A DNA stretch of 8,993 nucleotides. Source: Clostridia bacterium. Lineage in GTDB: Bacteria > Bacillota_A > Clostridia > Oscillospirales > CAG-382. The position numbers and the translations under genes are program-made. The notes under the pieces are model-generated. The model was given only the letters and a program-made list of their open reading frames with translations, was not told where the DNA came from and made no database searches. How positions within the stretch are numbered: the first letter of the stretch is position 1; every line of letters begins with the position of its first letter. Positions 1 to 6,511 of this stretch are shown here, in pieces. The stretch lies in the NCBI GenBank assembly GCA_017517985.1, contig JAFWWX010000215.1, positions 1-8,993 on the forward strand. Direction: 5' to 3'.

Positions 1-62
1 CCTACAATAATTACAATTCCTATAAAAAGGAAAATAGTGTTGATATAATCGCCTATGCTCAT
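1..62 (-). CDS. Start of a membrane protein gene, cut by the window edge
   Basis: Only the first 20 codons are inside the window. The ATG at 62-60 is preceded by a GGAG-type SD with about 7 nt spacing, and the peptide begins MSIGDYINTIFLFIG and continues with Ile/Val residues, which looks like an N-terminal membrane segment or a small hydrophobic protein. The family cannot be recognised from this length. The gene follows the terminator of the kinase operon and has its own promoter, whose direct repeats and -10 match those in front of the LytTR regulator gene with identical spacing. I infer that it belongs to the regulon of that regulator. An exporter component, an immunity protein or a short peptide are all possible, and the sequence does not decide. 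Confidence 0.6.
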   Translation of the reverse strand, partial: MSIGDYINTIFLFIGIVIIV

Positions 63-94
63 AACATCACTCCATTCGGTTTTCGTTTGCTGAA

Positions 95-157
95 AGTATA
101 TCATATAATGATATAAATTTTATTTTTATTGCATAAAATGCACCTTTCTTTGTAAAA
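95..157 (-). promoter_or_regulatory. Predicted LytTR-controlled promoter of the left-edge gene
   Basis: Read on the minus strand, there is a TATACT -10 (100-95) inside the 14-mer TTATATGATATACT (108-95). Upstream, two similar words lie with the CAA cores 21 bp apart: TTTTACAAAGAAAG from 157 and TTATGCAATAAAA around 136-124. The hexamer 17 bp upstream of the -10 is ATAAAA, so there is no usable -35. This layout (two direct repeats two helical turns apart, with a -10 but no -35) is typical of promoters activated by LytTR regulators such as AgrA or ComE. It matches the region at 3546-3608 at every spacing. Predicted transcription start is near 88, giving a leader of about 26 nt. Confidence 0.65.
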
Positions 158-162
158 TCGGC

Positions 163-194
163 AAAAAAATAAATGCCGAACCTGAAGTTCGGCA
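163..194 (-). terminator. Rho-independent terminator of the two-component operon
   Basis: On the minus strand the stem GTGCCGAAC / GTTCGGCAT with loop TTCAG is followed by TTATTTTTTT. It starts about 10 nt after the stop codon of the second kinase and ends the regulator-kinase-kinase operon. The perfect inverted repeat core is TGCCGAAC (174-181) and GTTCGGCA (187-194), and the A-run at 163-169 is the U-tract on the transcript. Confidence 0.9.
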
Positions 195-203
195 CTTATC
201 TCA

Positions 204-1493
204 TTAACAATTAAATATTACGAAGGATAATACAAATTTATTATCTGATTGGTCTATTTTAAGTACATGGTTATATTTTGAAAGAGCTTGCTTGATGTTT
301 TCAAGCCCAAATCCGTGATTCACTTTATCGGCTTTTGTTGTCTGTAAGTCTGATGTGCTTGTCAATGCAGTATTTGTGATTTTACAAATCAACTGACAAT
401 CATCATAGATTGCAGAAACATTTATCAATTTATGATTTTCAAGTTTCTCGCAGGCCTCAATAGCATTGTCAAGGCTATTTCCAAAAATCACACATAAATC
501 AACTGCATCAATATTAAGCTTTTCAGGTATTTGAATTTGTATAATGAATTCGATATTTTTGCTCTCTGCCAATGCTTTCTTTGTGCTTATGATAGCATCA
601 AAAGCGGTATTTCCGGTGTCAACAATCTCGGTATGTTCTAAACTATCATTTATGTTCTCTATGTATGTCAAACCGTCTTCAATTTGTTGATTAGTGAAAA
701 AACCTTTAAGAGCAGTAAAGTGATGGGAAATATCGTGCCTAAACTTCTTTATCTGCTTTTGCATAACAAGAATTTCATCAATATGCTTTGATTGCGAATT
801 GATTTGTTGCTCATACTGTTGTTTTTGTATTTCCAATCTAAATGCTCGTTCATATTCTTTGTTTATAATCATAAAGAAATAATATGTCATAATATTAGCA
901 AGTAGAATACAACTAATACCGATTGATATATATAATTTAAACCTTTCATCAATCAATACCACTTTCATTAAGCAGGCTAAAGCAATGATTGATGTCGATG
1001 GAATAATTACAAGCATAAACATATTCATTTTATTCGTAGTAATATTATGTTTGTATCGCAGGATAATTCGTGTTGCATAGAATAATATAATTTTAGTAAT
1101 TATAACAACAACTCTTGAAGTGTTAAATACACTTATTATATCATAAGGTGTACATCCTAAAATATTGCACACAAATAGGTTTGTTAAATATGCAATTACT
1201 AAAACGATAACATGAGTTATAAATGCCATCCATACTTTTAGCAGAATACTTCCCTTTAAAAAAAGCAATGCATACAAAAAATTAATTACAATCGGAATAT
1301 ATGCACCGACACTTTCAAATTCAGTTATGTAATTCATTATACATAACTGAGCAAATGCTGTGAACCAACCTAAAACAAAGCCAATTTTTTTAGTTTTACC
1401 GCTATATTTGCTTCCCAAATATTTTGTCAAAAAGTCAAATATAATAAATGTTTCTAATAAGTTAATGCCAATTTCAAATACAAATTCAATCAT
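204..1493 (-). CDS. AgrC-like GHKL sensor histidine kinase (second of a tandem pair)
   Basis: This is a membrane sensor kinase of the AgrC/GHKL class, 429 residues. Residues 1 to about 210 form a hydrophobic sensor domain with roughly six membrane segments. A short coiled linker (about 212-248) leads to the phosphoacceptor motif FRHDISHH, with H253 the likely phosphorylated histidine. The ATPase domain follows, with the N box GNSLDNAIEAC (N339, N343) and the glycine motif HGFGLENIKQAL (394-403). It lies 10 nt after the preceding kinase gene with only a weak SD (AAGTGAGA), so coupled translation is likely. From about residue 225 to the end it is a close paralogue of that kinase, while the membrane part has diverged. 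I infer that it phosphorylates the LytTR regulator encoded first in the operon. The ligand is unknown, probably a secreted peptide by analogy with AgrC. Confidence 0.92.
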   Translation of the reverse strand: MIEFVFEIGINLLETFIIFDFLTKYLGSKYSGKTKKIGFVLGWFTAFAQLCIMNYITEFESVGAYIPIVINFLYALLFLKGSILLKVWMAFITHVIVLVIAYLTNLFVCNILGCTPYDIISVFNTSRVVVIITKIILFYATRIILRYKHNITTNKMNMFMLVIIPSTSIIALACLMKVVLIDERFKLYISIGISCILLANIMTYYFFMIINKEYERAFRLEIQKQQYEQQINSQSKHIDEILVMQKQIKKFRHDISHHFTALKGFFTNQQIEDGLTYIENINDSLEHTEIVDTGNTAFDAIISTKKALAESKNIEFIIQIQIPEKLNIDAVDLCVIFGNSLDNAIEACEKLENHKLINVSAIYDDCQLICKITNTALTSTSDLQTTKADKVNHGFGLENIKQALSKYNHVLKIDQSDNKFVLSFVIFNC

Positions 1494-1503
1494 AAAATCA
1501 ATC

Positions 1504-2790
1504 TCACTTATTAAAGATAATAAACGATAAAATAAATTCTTTGTCGGTTTGGTCTATTTTAAGCACATGATTATATTTTAAGAGTGCTTGCTTTATATTT
1601 TCAAGACCAAACCCGTGATTTTCTTTATCGGATTTTGTTGTTTTCATTGTAAGTTTTTTACCCTTGCTTATGGAGTTAGAAACTTTGCAAAGGATAGCAT
1701 CTTCTTCAAAAATGACAGAGAGCTTTATGTGCTTTTTGTCATTTTTGATTCTTTCACAAGCTTCGATAGCGTTATCAAGGCTATTGCCAAATATAATACA
1801 TATATCCGTAGCATCAATAGGCATTTTTTCAGGAATTTGTACTGTCGATTCAAATTCAATATGCTTTTCTTCAGCCAATGCTTTTTTTGTGCTCAATATT
1901 GCATCTAATGCAACATTTCCGGTATCAATCGTTTCGCTTGATATAAGGTTTTTACTCATTTCATCTATGTATTGGATTCCGCCTTCATAGTCATTTCTTT
2001 GAAAATATCCCCTCAAAGCAACCCAATGATTTTTTATATCGTGACGAAAACCTTTTATCTGATTTTGCATAACAAGAATATCATCAAGATGTTTTGTCTG
2101 AGATTTTATCTGCTCTTTATATAGTTGTTCTCGATTTTCATATTCAGATTGCTTTGAAATATGTTCATACAAATACATAGAAGCAAATGCACTTGCGATA
2201 AGACCAATGCAAGTAAACAAAGCAACATTAAATATAAATGGTTCATTTATATTATACATGAGTCTGAAAAGAACAAATGCTGTTGTTATGGCAGGTGCAA
2301 ACACAACAACCAAAAGAAGCCAATATGAGGTTTGAATAAATAATTTTTGATTTTTATATCTTAATCTTACAAAGTAAGTAACAAGCAAAAATACAAATTT
2401 AGAAGATAATGCGCCGGCGATCCAAAGCAGCTCATTATCAATCAGTTCAGATGCAGGAACACCAAAAACAAGACCTAAAACATATAAAACCAACAACTCG
2501 CAACATCCATTTAGAGTTATACCTATTATGGGAATCAACACCTTGATTTTTATGCTGCCTTTAAATAACAGAGAAAAGAGAAATGCAACGAAATACATAA
2601 TCAATGTATTTTGCAAAGTTCCAAAGTAAAAATAAAAACTTATGTCAATTGTAACTGCAAGCACCAAATAGCCAACAAAATATAGATATTTGGGGAGTTC
2701 TTCCTTTTTTTGCATAAAAGCATCCAATATCATATAAAAACAAGCTGATTCTATAAAACCTGTTAATAATTCAACTATCGTAAGCGTCAT
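1504..2790 (-). CDS. AgrC-like GHKL sensor histidine kinase (first of a tandem pair)
   Basis: This is a 428-residue membrane sensor kinase. The N-terminal 208 residues contain about six hydrophobic segments, followed by a polar linker with many Glu/Gln/Lys and the phosphoacceptor motif FRHDIKNH, H250 being the likely site. The HATPase domain shows GNSLDNAIEAC (N336, N340) and HGFGLENIKQAL (392-403). The start ATG overlaps the stop of the response-regulator gene as ATGA, a classic coupled junction, which supports this start. The kinase half matches the neighbouring kinase strongly, including the C-terminal KYNHVLKIDQ and FNK/FNC endings, while the sensor halves differ. The pair probably reports two ligands, or two variants of one ligand, to a single regulator. 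No AgrB or AgrD gene is visible beside it. Confidence 0.93.
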   Translation of the reverse strand: MTLTIVELLTGFIESACFYMILDAFMQKKEELPKYLYFVGYLVLAVTIDISFYFYFGTLQNTLIMYFVAFLFSLLFKGSIKIKVLIPIIGITLNGCCELLVLYVLGLVFGVPASELIDNELLWIAGALSSKFVFLLVTYFVRLRYKNQKLFIQTSYWLLLVVVFAPAITTAFVLFRLMYNINEPFIFNVALFTCIGLIASAFASMYLYEHISKQSEYENREQLYKEQIKSQTKHLDDILVMQNQIKGFRHDIKNHWVALRGYFQRNDYEGGIQYIDEMSKNLISSETIDTGNVALDAILSTKKALAEEKHIEFESTVQIPEKMPIDATDICIIFGNSLDNAIEACERIKNDKKHIKLSVIFEEDAILCKVSNSISKGKKLTMKTTKSDKENHGFGLENIKQALLKYNHVLKIDQTDKEFILSFIIFNK

Positions 2791-3506
2791 ATCCTATATT
2801 TCCTCTCTTTAAAGTTGATAAAAGCAGTAGCAACCTGCTTTTTGAATGTTCTGCTGATTGGTATAACCTTATCCGCATCATAAAGAACAAGTTCCGTTTC
2901 TTTGATTTCTCGGATATGATTGAGATTGATAACAAAAGACTTATGTACTTGAATAAACATAGTCTTATCTATGCTTTCAATAAGCTCTGCCATTGTCTTA
3001 CAAATTTTATGTACTTTATCTTTTGTGTGAATATGAATATAGTGAGCCTGACATTCAAAGTAAAGTATATCTTCGCAAAAAAGTCTGATTTTGTTTCTGT
3101 TCTCAGTAAATACAAAAGTAGTGCGTTCTTCCGAGAGTTTCTTTACTATATCGGCAAATACTTTGTCAAAGTCAGCATTTGATACGGGTTTTACTAAAAA
3201 TCTAAACGGAGAACACTCAAAGCAATCCTGCATATACTTTGTATGGCTTGTCACAAAAACGATAATAACATGCTTATCCATTTTTCTGATAATATTGGCA
3301 GTTTCAATACCATTTAAGATGTTCATTTCCATGTCAAGAAAAATCACATCATAGTTGCCTTCGCCCATATTATACATCTTCACTAATTCTTCACCGCTAT
3401 AAAAGGCATCACAACTGACTTCGGGTTCGTTTTTGTCTAAAATATATTTCTCAAGAATATTTATGTATTCTTGGTTATCATCACATATTGCAATGTTCAA
3501 CTCCAA
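2787..3506 (-). CDS. LytTR-family response regulator (AgrA/LytR type)
   Basis: This is the cytoplasmic partner of the two kinases, 239 residues as drawn. The receiver domain (about 1-122) has the acidic pair D9/D10, phosphoacceptor D58 in FLDMEM, T86 in FVTSH and K106 in LVKPV. The LytTR DNA-binding domain (about 133-236) shows ILYFECQAHYIHIHT, FIQVHKSFVINLNHI and PISRTFKKQV. It is the first gene of the operon and overlaps the next by four bases. The start is TTG: the SD AAAGGAGG ends only 4 nt before the TTG at 3506 but 10 nt before a second in-frame TTG at 3500, and an in-frame TGA lies just upstream, so the protein starts at one of these. The later start would give MNIAICDD, usual for the family. 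LytTR domains bind paired direct repeats, and such repeats lie upstream of this gene. Confidence 0.95.
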   Translation of the reverse strand: MELNIAICDDNQEYINILEKYILDKNEPEVSCDAFYSGEELVKMYNMGEGNYDVIFLDMEMNILNGIETANIIRKMDKHVIIVFVTSHTKYMQDCFECSPFRFLVKPVSNADFDKVFADIVKKLSEERTTFVFTENRNKIRLFCEDILYFECQAHYIHIHTKDKVHKICKTMAELIESIDKTMFIQVHKSFVINLNHIREIKETELVLYDADKVIPISRTFKKQVATAFINFKERKYRI

Positions 3507-3510
3507 TCAA

Positions 3511-3518
3511 CCTCCTTT
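3511..3518 (-). promoter_or_regulatory. Shine-Dalgarno of the response regulator, two TTG starts
   Basis: AAAGGAGG on the minus strand is a near-perfect SD, but no ATG follows. The TTG codons at 3506 and 3500 lie 4 and 10 nt after it, and the codon before the first is TGA. A weak hairpin (TTTAG/CTAAA) abuts the SD on its upstream side. Confidence 0.7.
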
Positions 3519-3545
3519 AGTCAAACTAAAAAAATCTTAAAGTAT

Positions 3546-3608
3546 AGTATATCATATAACAATGTATTCTCTGTGTTTTTTGCATAAAACGACACTTTAT
3601 TTGCAAAA
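3546..3608 (-). promoter_or_regulatory. Autoregulated LytTR promoter (P2) of the two-component operon
   Basis: On the minus strand, TTTTGCAAATAAAG (from 3608) and TTATGCAAAAAAC form a direct repeat whose GCAA cores are 21 bp apart (G at 3604 and 3583). The -10 TATACT (3551-3546) begins 32 bp after the second core. The hexamer at the -35 position (3574-3569) is ACAGAG, so activation by a bound regulator is expected. The repeat region matches the one before the left-edge gene at 28 of 38 positions by my count, and the 14-mer containing the -10 is identical. Predicted start of transcription is near 3539. I infer positive autoregulation by the LytTR protein. Confidence 0.68.
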
Positions 3609-3626
3609 CTTGTAATTAATACAAAT

Positions 3627-3655
3627 ATTATATCATACATAGCCGCTATTTTCAA
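3627..3655 (-). promoter_or_regulatory. Sigma-A-type promoter (P1) upstream of the two-component operon
   Basis: On the minus strand TTGAAA (3655-3650), a 17-bp spacer and TATAAT (3632-3627) form a near-consensus promoter, with TG one base before the -10 (extended -10). The spacer contains a perfect small dyad ATAGC-G-GCTAT (3649-3639), which might be a repressor site. P1 fires into the LytTR boxes and P2, so it probably supplies basal regulator and kinase. Confidence 0.7.
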
Positions 3656-3701
3656 TTTTAAAAAACGCCATCCTTCTGCCATCTCCCTTAAATTGAACAC
3701 A

Positions 3702-3731
3702 AAAACCTCCGGACAGATATCCGAAGGTTTT
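3702..3731 (-). terminator. Terminator after the M56-LCP-M23 gene
   Basis: On the minus strand AAAACCTTCGGA, loop TATCTG, and TCCGGAGGTTTT form a 12-bp stem with one G-U pair, followed by TTGTGTT. It starts 6 nt after the stop codon. The G-U pair forms only in the minus-strand transcript (the plus strand has a C/A mismatch), which supports this orientation. The U-run is short and partly inside the stem. Confidence 0.78.
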
Positions 3732-3737
3732 GCATTT

Positions 3738-5987
3738 TTATTTTATATATACAGCCGGATCAACATACTCACCATCAACCATTACTTCAAAATGAAGATG
3801 AGCGCCGGTCGCATTTCCTGTCTTTCCTACTGTGCCTATGAGTTGCTTTGGTCCAACCTTTTGACCCATTTTAACATTGGTCGTTGCAAGTTGAGCATAC
3901 ACTGTTTTTATACTTCCGCTTTCAACTACAATATAATTACCTTTTTCGGAGTCAAAATCAACTTCTGTTACTGTTCCCGATATAGAAGACACAACATCTG
4001 TTCCCTCAGGAGCTTTAATATCAATACCATTGTGTTCCTTGATTTCTTTTGTGATAGGATGTTCTCTCTTACCGAAGTTCCTTGATATTTGACCGTCAAC
4101 AGGATTGTTCACTAGGTCTGCATCTGTTTCAGCTTCTTCCAAATGTGGCTTTTGAGATTGAATAGGACTACTTGATTCTGAGTTTGGAACAAGTATGGGT
4201 TCGCTCACTGCTGAAACAACTTCTCCACTTTTTATATCGTAAAACACAATTCCAGTCTCATCAGCATTTAGAGTTCCGTCTATTATACAGAATTCTATAT
4301 TTGACTTCATCTTATCAAGAAGCTTTATATCGTTCATTAAGTTTGAAATAGGATAATTTGTTTCCATATTTTCAGCAAGTATTTTGAAGATGTCCGGTAA
4401 CTTATTAATAAATTCCTTATTTAGTTTTTGACTTATAAACTCAGATATAAACTGTTGCCCAACTTCAATCCTTGTCATATCTCCTTGAGCATATCCGGTT
4501 CCGTCATTTGAGCGTCTAAACTGTAGCAAACCGCATACTGCATCGCCACTCAGAACTTGTCTTCCTTGTTTAAGTTTTATATGTAAGTTCTTATGCGGAT
4601 CATCGTATTCCATATCCATTGGAACATCAAGTTCAATTCCGCCGACACTATCCACAATCTCCTTCACTGCAGAAAGATTTAATTTTGCATAATAAGTAAC
4701 CGGAACAGACAATGTATCTCTAACTGCATCAATTACTTTTTGATTTCCGTTTTCACTATTAAGGACTTCAGTTAATTTAACTTTCCTATCGAATTCTTTT
4801 GAAATAAATGCTGTATCTCTTGGAATTGACGTTCCTGTTACATTACCATCCTTAAATGATAAAAGCATAATTGTGTCTGCTCTGTTGTTTTCATCAACAC
4901 CTAATATAAGAAAATTAAAGTTGTCATTTTCTCTTGCATCAGTATTTACGGCCAACAACTTATTTTCGTATTCATTAATAAATTTACCGTTTATCAATCC
5001 ACTTGCCAAAACTGTACCGCATAATACCACAAGTGCAAGTACAATAGATATAATAACTGTTTTCCTACTGAATTTCACTTTGTTCTTAATCATTGTAAAC
5101 CTCCTTTTGAGTGTTTTTTTATCACTTGTCATTCCTGTTGTCAAAGCAACCTTCTTCCGTCTGCCTGTAGCTAGCAATGTAAGTATTGTATCAATGTAAT
5201 TTGTTTCTTGTTCTTCAGACATATCTTTTACAACCTCTAAATCACACGAAATCTCACATTCTATGTCAGCCTGTTTTGAAATGTAGTATACGATGGGATT
5301 GAACCAGTGAATACACTTCACCATGCTGATGAACCATTTATACATAATGTCTTTGCGTTTAAAATGTGTTGTCTCATGTGCCAAAACATTATTGAGTTGT
5401 TCCGGATTCATTTCTATCGCAGGTAACAATAGTGTTGGTCTAAATACACCTATCATCAGAGGCGATGATATCTCCTCGCTCGTTCTGGTTGTAATGGCTC
5501 TATCAGTATATTTCAAAAGTTCAGGGCAAGATATAATGCTTGATCTTCTGCGCAGATTAAACAGGAAAAGAATATATCCGATAATCTTATATACAAATGT
5601 CAAAATCATACCTATAAACCATACAAATGCTAAACCATATACTTTACTTTGAGCATATTCACTTATTGCAGCTATTTTGCTATTTGAATGATCCTCTTCT
5701 CTGACATCTACGAATGTCTCCTGCTCGCCCATTTGAATTGGATTATAAATTATAGTTTCATTCTGTGCGACTCCAACCATTTCCGAGTTAGGCACTACCG
5801 GTGTCTGTTCCGGAATTGAGATTCTAATTGGAAGAATCATTGAAACTAATACAACAAGCCACATATAATAATGCCAGCCGCTTGAGAAAGTCTTTCTTGT
5901 AATCGGCCTCATTATAGTCAAAAGTAACGTAGCTGCAGTTCCTATTAGAGAGGTGATCAGAATTGCCTTAAATATGTACACCAGCAT
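3738..5987 (-). CDS. BlaR1-like M56 metallopeptidase fused to LCP and M23 domains
   Basis: This 749-residue membrane protein has the layout of a BlaR1/MecR1 sensor with a new outside part. TM1 and TM2 (about 1-26, 38-57) and TM3 (about 116-144) precede the inside zinc protease, with HETTH (H204, E205, H208), NPIVYYISKQAD and ECEISCD (243-249, third ligand region). TM4 is at about 310-330. The extracellular part starts with an LCP domain (about 355-570): FLILGVDENNRADTIML, SIPRD (R390, D391), FRRSND and GDMTRIEVGQQ. A Ser/Glu/Pro linker (about 595-628) leads to an M23 domain (about 630-749) with HNGID (H652, D656) and HLHFE (H730, H732). The usual YGHL histidine is Q699 (YAQL). It follows the BlaI gene by 3 nt with SD GGAGG, 8 nt from the ATG. 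By analogy with BlaR1, sensing of a wall ligand or wall state should trigger cleavage of the BlaI-family repressor. The exact signal is unknown. Confidence 0.92.
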   Translation of the reverse strand: MLVYIFKAILITSLIGTAATLLLTIMRPITRKTFSSGWHYYMWLVVLVSMILPIRISIPEQTPVVPNSEMVGVAQNETIIYNPIQMGEQETFVDVREEDHSNSKIAAISEYAQSKVYGLAFVWFIGMILTFVYKIIGYILFLFNLRRRSSIISCPELLKYTDRAITTRTSEEISSPLMIGVFRPTLLLPAIEMNPEQLNNVLAHETTHFKRKDIMYKWFISMVKCIHWFNPIVYYISKQADIECEISCDLEVVKDMSEEQETNYIDTILTLLATGRRKKVALTTGMTSDKKTLKRRFTMIKNKVKFSRKTVIISIVLALVVLCGTVLASGLINGKFINEYENKLLAVNTDARENDNFNFLILGVDENNRADTIMLLSFKDGNVTGTSIPRDTAFISKEFDRKVKLTEVLNSENGNQKVIDAVRDTLSVPVTYYAKLNLSAVKEIVDSVGGIELDVPMDMEYDDPHKNLHIKLKQGRQVLSGDAVCGLLQFRRSNDGTGYAQGDMTRIEVGQQFISEFISQKLNKEFINKLPDIFKILAENMETNYPISNLMNDIKLLDKMKSNIEFCIIDGTLNADETGIVFYDIKSGEVVSAVSEPILVPNSESSSPIQSQKPHLEEAETDADLVNNPVDGQISRNFGKREHPITKEIKEHNGIDIKAPEGTDVVSSISGTVTEVDFDSEKGNYIVVESGSIKTVYAQLATTNVKMGQKVGPKQLIGTVGKTGNATGAHLHFEVMVDGEYVDPAVYIK

Positions 5988-5990
5988 TTC

Positions 5991-6368
5991 TTATACCTCC
6001 TTATCAACAAAGATAGACCTCAGTTCCTTTAGCTCTTCATCAGAGATTGACTGCTCCTCAAAAAGAGAAACAGCGAAATCTTTTATGGAACCTCCGTATA
6101 AACTTGATATTAAATTCTTGGTTTGAGACTTACGGTAATCCTTTTGGGATATGAGCGGTGTATAATAATAAAGCTTGCCTTGTTTTTTTGCAGATAATGC
6201 TCCCTTTTCAACAAGACGTGTCAAAAATGTACCTATCGTTGTTTTTTTCCATCCCTTGTTCTCGAAAGCTTCAACGATATCAAGAGAAGTAATTGGTCTG
6301 TTTTCATTCCATATTACCTTCATCACCTCAAGTTCTGCATCAGAGATGTTTATATTTCTTTGCGCCAT
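5991..6368 (-). CDS. BlaI/MecI/CopY-family transcriptional repressor
   Basis: This is a 125-residue winged-helix repressor. The N-terminal domain begins ISDAELEVMKVIW and continues with PITSLDIVEAF and the recognition region TTIGTFLTRLVEKGAL (43-58), then the wing KKQGKLYYYTP. The C-terminal dimerisation helices end with ISDEELKELRSIF, like MecI. In MecI/BlaI the inactivating cleavage lies between Asn and Phe just before this helix. The matching stretch here is about DFAVSLFEE (97-105), without an Asn-Phe pair, so the cut site is not obvious. ATG is preceded by GGAGG at 7 nt. The gene is first in a two-gene operon with the M56 sensor and lies downstream of two matching operators, so it very probably represses itself and its sensor. 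Other targets elsewhere in the genome are likely but not visible. Confidence 0.95.
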   Translation of the reverse strand: MAQRNINISDAELEVMKVIWNENRPITSLDIVEAFENKGWKKTTIGTFLTRLVEKGALSAKKQGKLYYYTPLISQKDYRKSQTKNLISSLYGGSIKDFAVSLFEEQSISDEELKELRSIFVDKEV

Positions 6369-6390
6369 AGAAATACCTCCAAAATTTTAT

Positions 6391-6404
6391 ACTACAAATG
6401 TAGT
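6391..6404. promoter_or_regulatory. BlaI/MecI-type operator, promoter-distal copy
   Basis: ACTACAAATGTAGT is a dyad with arms ACTACA and TGTAGT-like halves (perfect 5-bp arms ACTAC/GTAGT), flanked by T and T. It matches the known bla/mec operator pattern TACTAC...GTAGTA. It lies just downstream of the predicted transcription start (near 6408) and upstream of the blaI SD. Its centre is 26 bp from the centre of the second copy. Confidence 0.88.
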
Positions 6405-6414
6405 TTATATTTAT

Positions 6415-6443
6415 ATACTACACTTGTAGTTTGAATTTGTCAA
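6415..6443 (-). promoter_or_regulatory. Promoter of the blaI-M56 operon
   Basis: On the minus strand a perfect -35 TTGACA (6443-6438) and a -10 TAGTAT (6420-6415) are separated by exactly 17 bp. The upstream operator dyad (6417-6430) covers the downstream spacer and most of the -10, so bound repressor would block RNA polymerase. Confidence 0.82.
6417..6430. promoter_or_regulatory. BlaI/MecI-type operator overlapping the -10
   Basis: ACTACACTTGTAGT has perfect 6-bp arms (ACTACA/TGTAGT) around CT. It is the better of the two dyads and overlaps the -10 of the blaI promoter, the usual place for MecI/BlaI repression. Confidence 0.9.
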
Positions 6444-6462
6444 TACTTTTTCAAAAATTTGC

Positions 6463-6497
6463 AAAAAAATTTCCTGCCCTCACCATGAGAGCAGGAA
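6463..6497 (-). terminator. Terminator of the polymerase-YolD-IreB-like operon
   Basis: On the minus strand TTCCTGCTCTCA, loop TGG, and TGAGGGCAGGAA form a 12-bp stem with one U-G pair, followed by ATTTTTTT. The inverted repeat lies at 6471-6497. It begins 14 nt after the stop of the IreB-like gene and separates this operon from the blaI promoter, whose -35 starts 20 bp beyond the U-tract. Confidence 0.92.
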
Positions 6498-6511
6498 CAA
6501 TTGCTTAGATT

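Noticed and set aside
3519..3535. Small hairpin TTTAG/CTAAA just before the regulator SD, as a possible riboswitch or thermometer.
   Set aside because: Only five mostly A-U pairs, it leaves GGAGG free, and the leader is too short for a known riboswitch.
3610..3624. TTGTAATTAATACAA, a dyad with TTGTA/TACAA arms near the P1 start point.
   Set aside because: Five-base arms of A/T-rich sequence are expected by chance here, and no second copy was seen.
3521..3682. A 53-codon minus-strand reading frame starting MAEGWRFLKLK upstream of the regulator gene, in a place where a signal peptide gene might be expected.
   Set aside because: It spans promoter P1, the LytTR repeats and P2, has no promoter between the upstream terminator and its ATG, and its SD-like GGGAG touches the ATG with no spacing.
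1588..5652. Several plus-strand reading frames of 80-130 codons inside the kinase, regulator and M56 genes.
   Set aside because: They lie opposite well-supported genes, encode Phe/Ser/Ile-rich sequence typical of antisense reading of AT-rich genes, and show no SD or domain.
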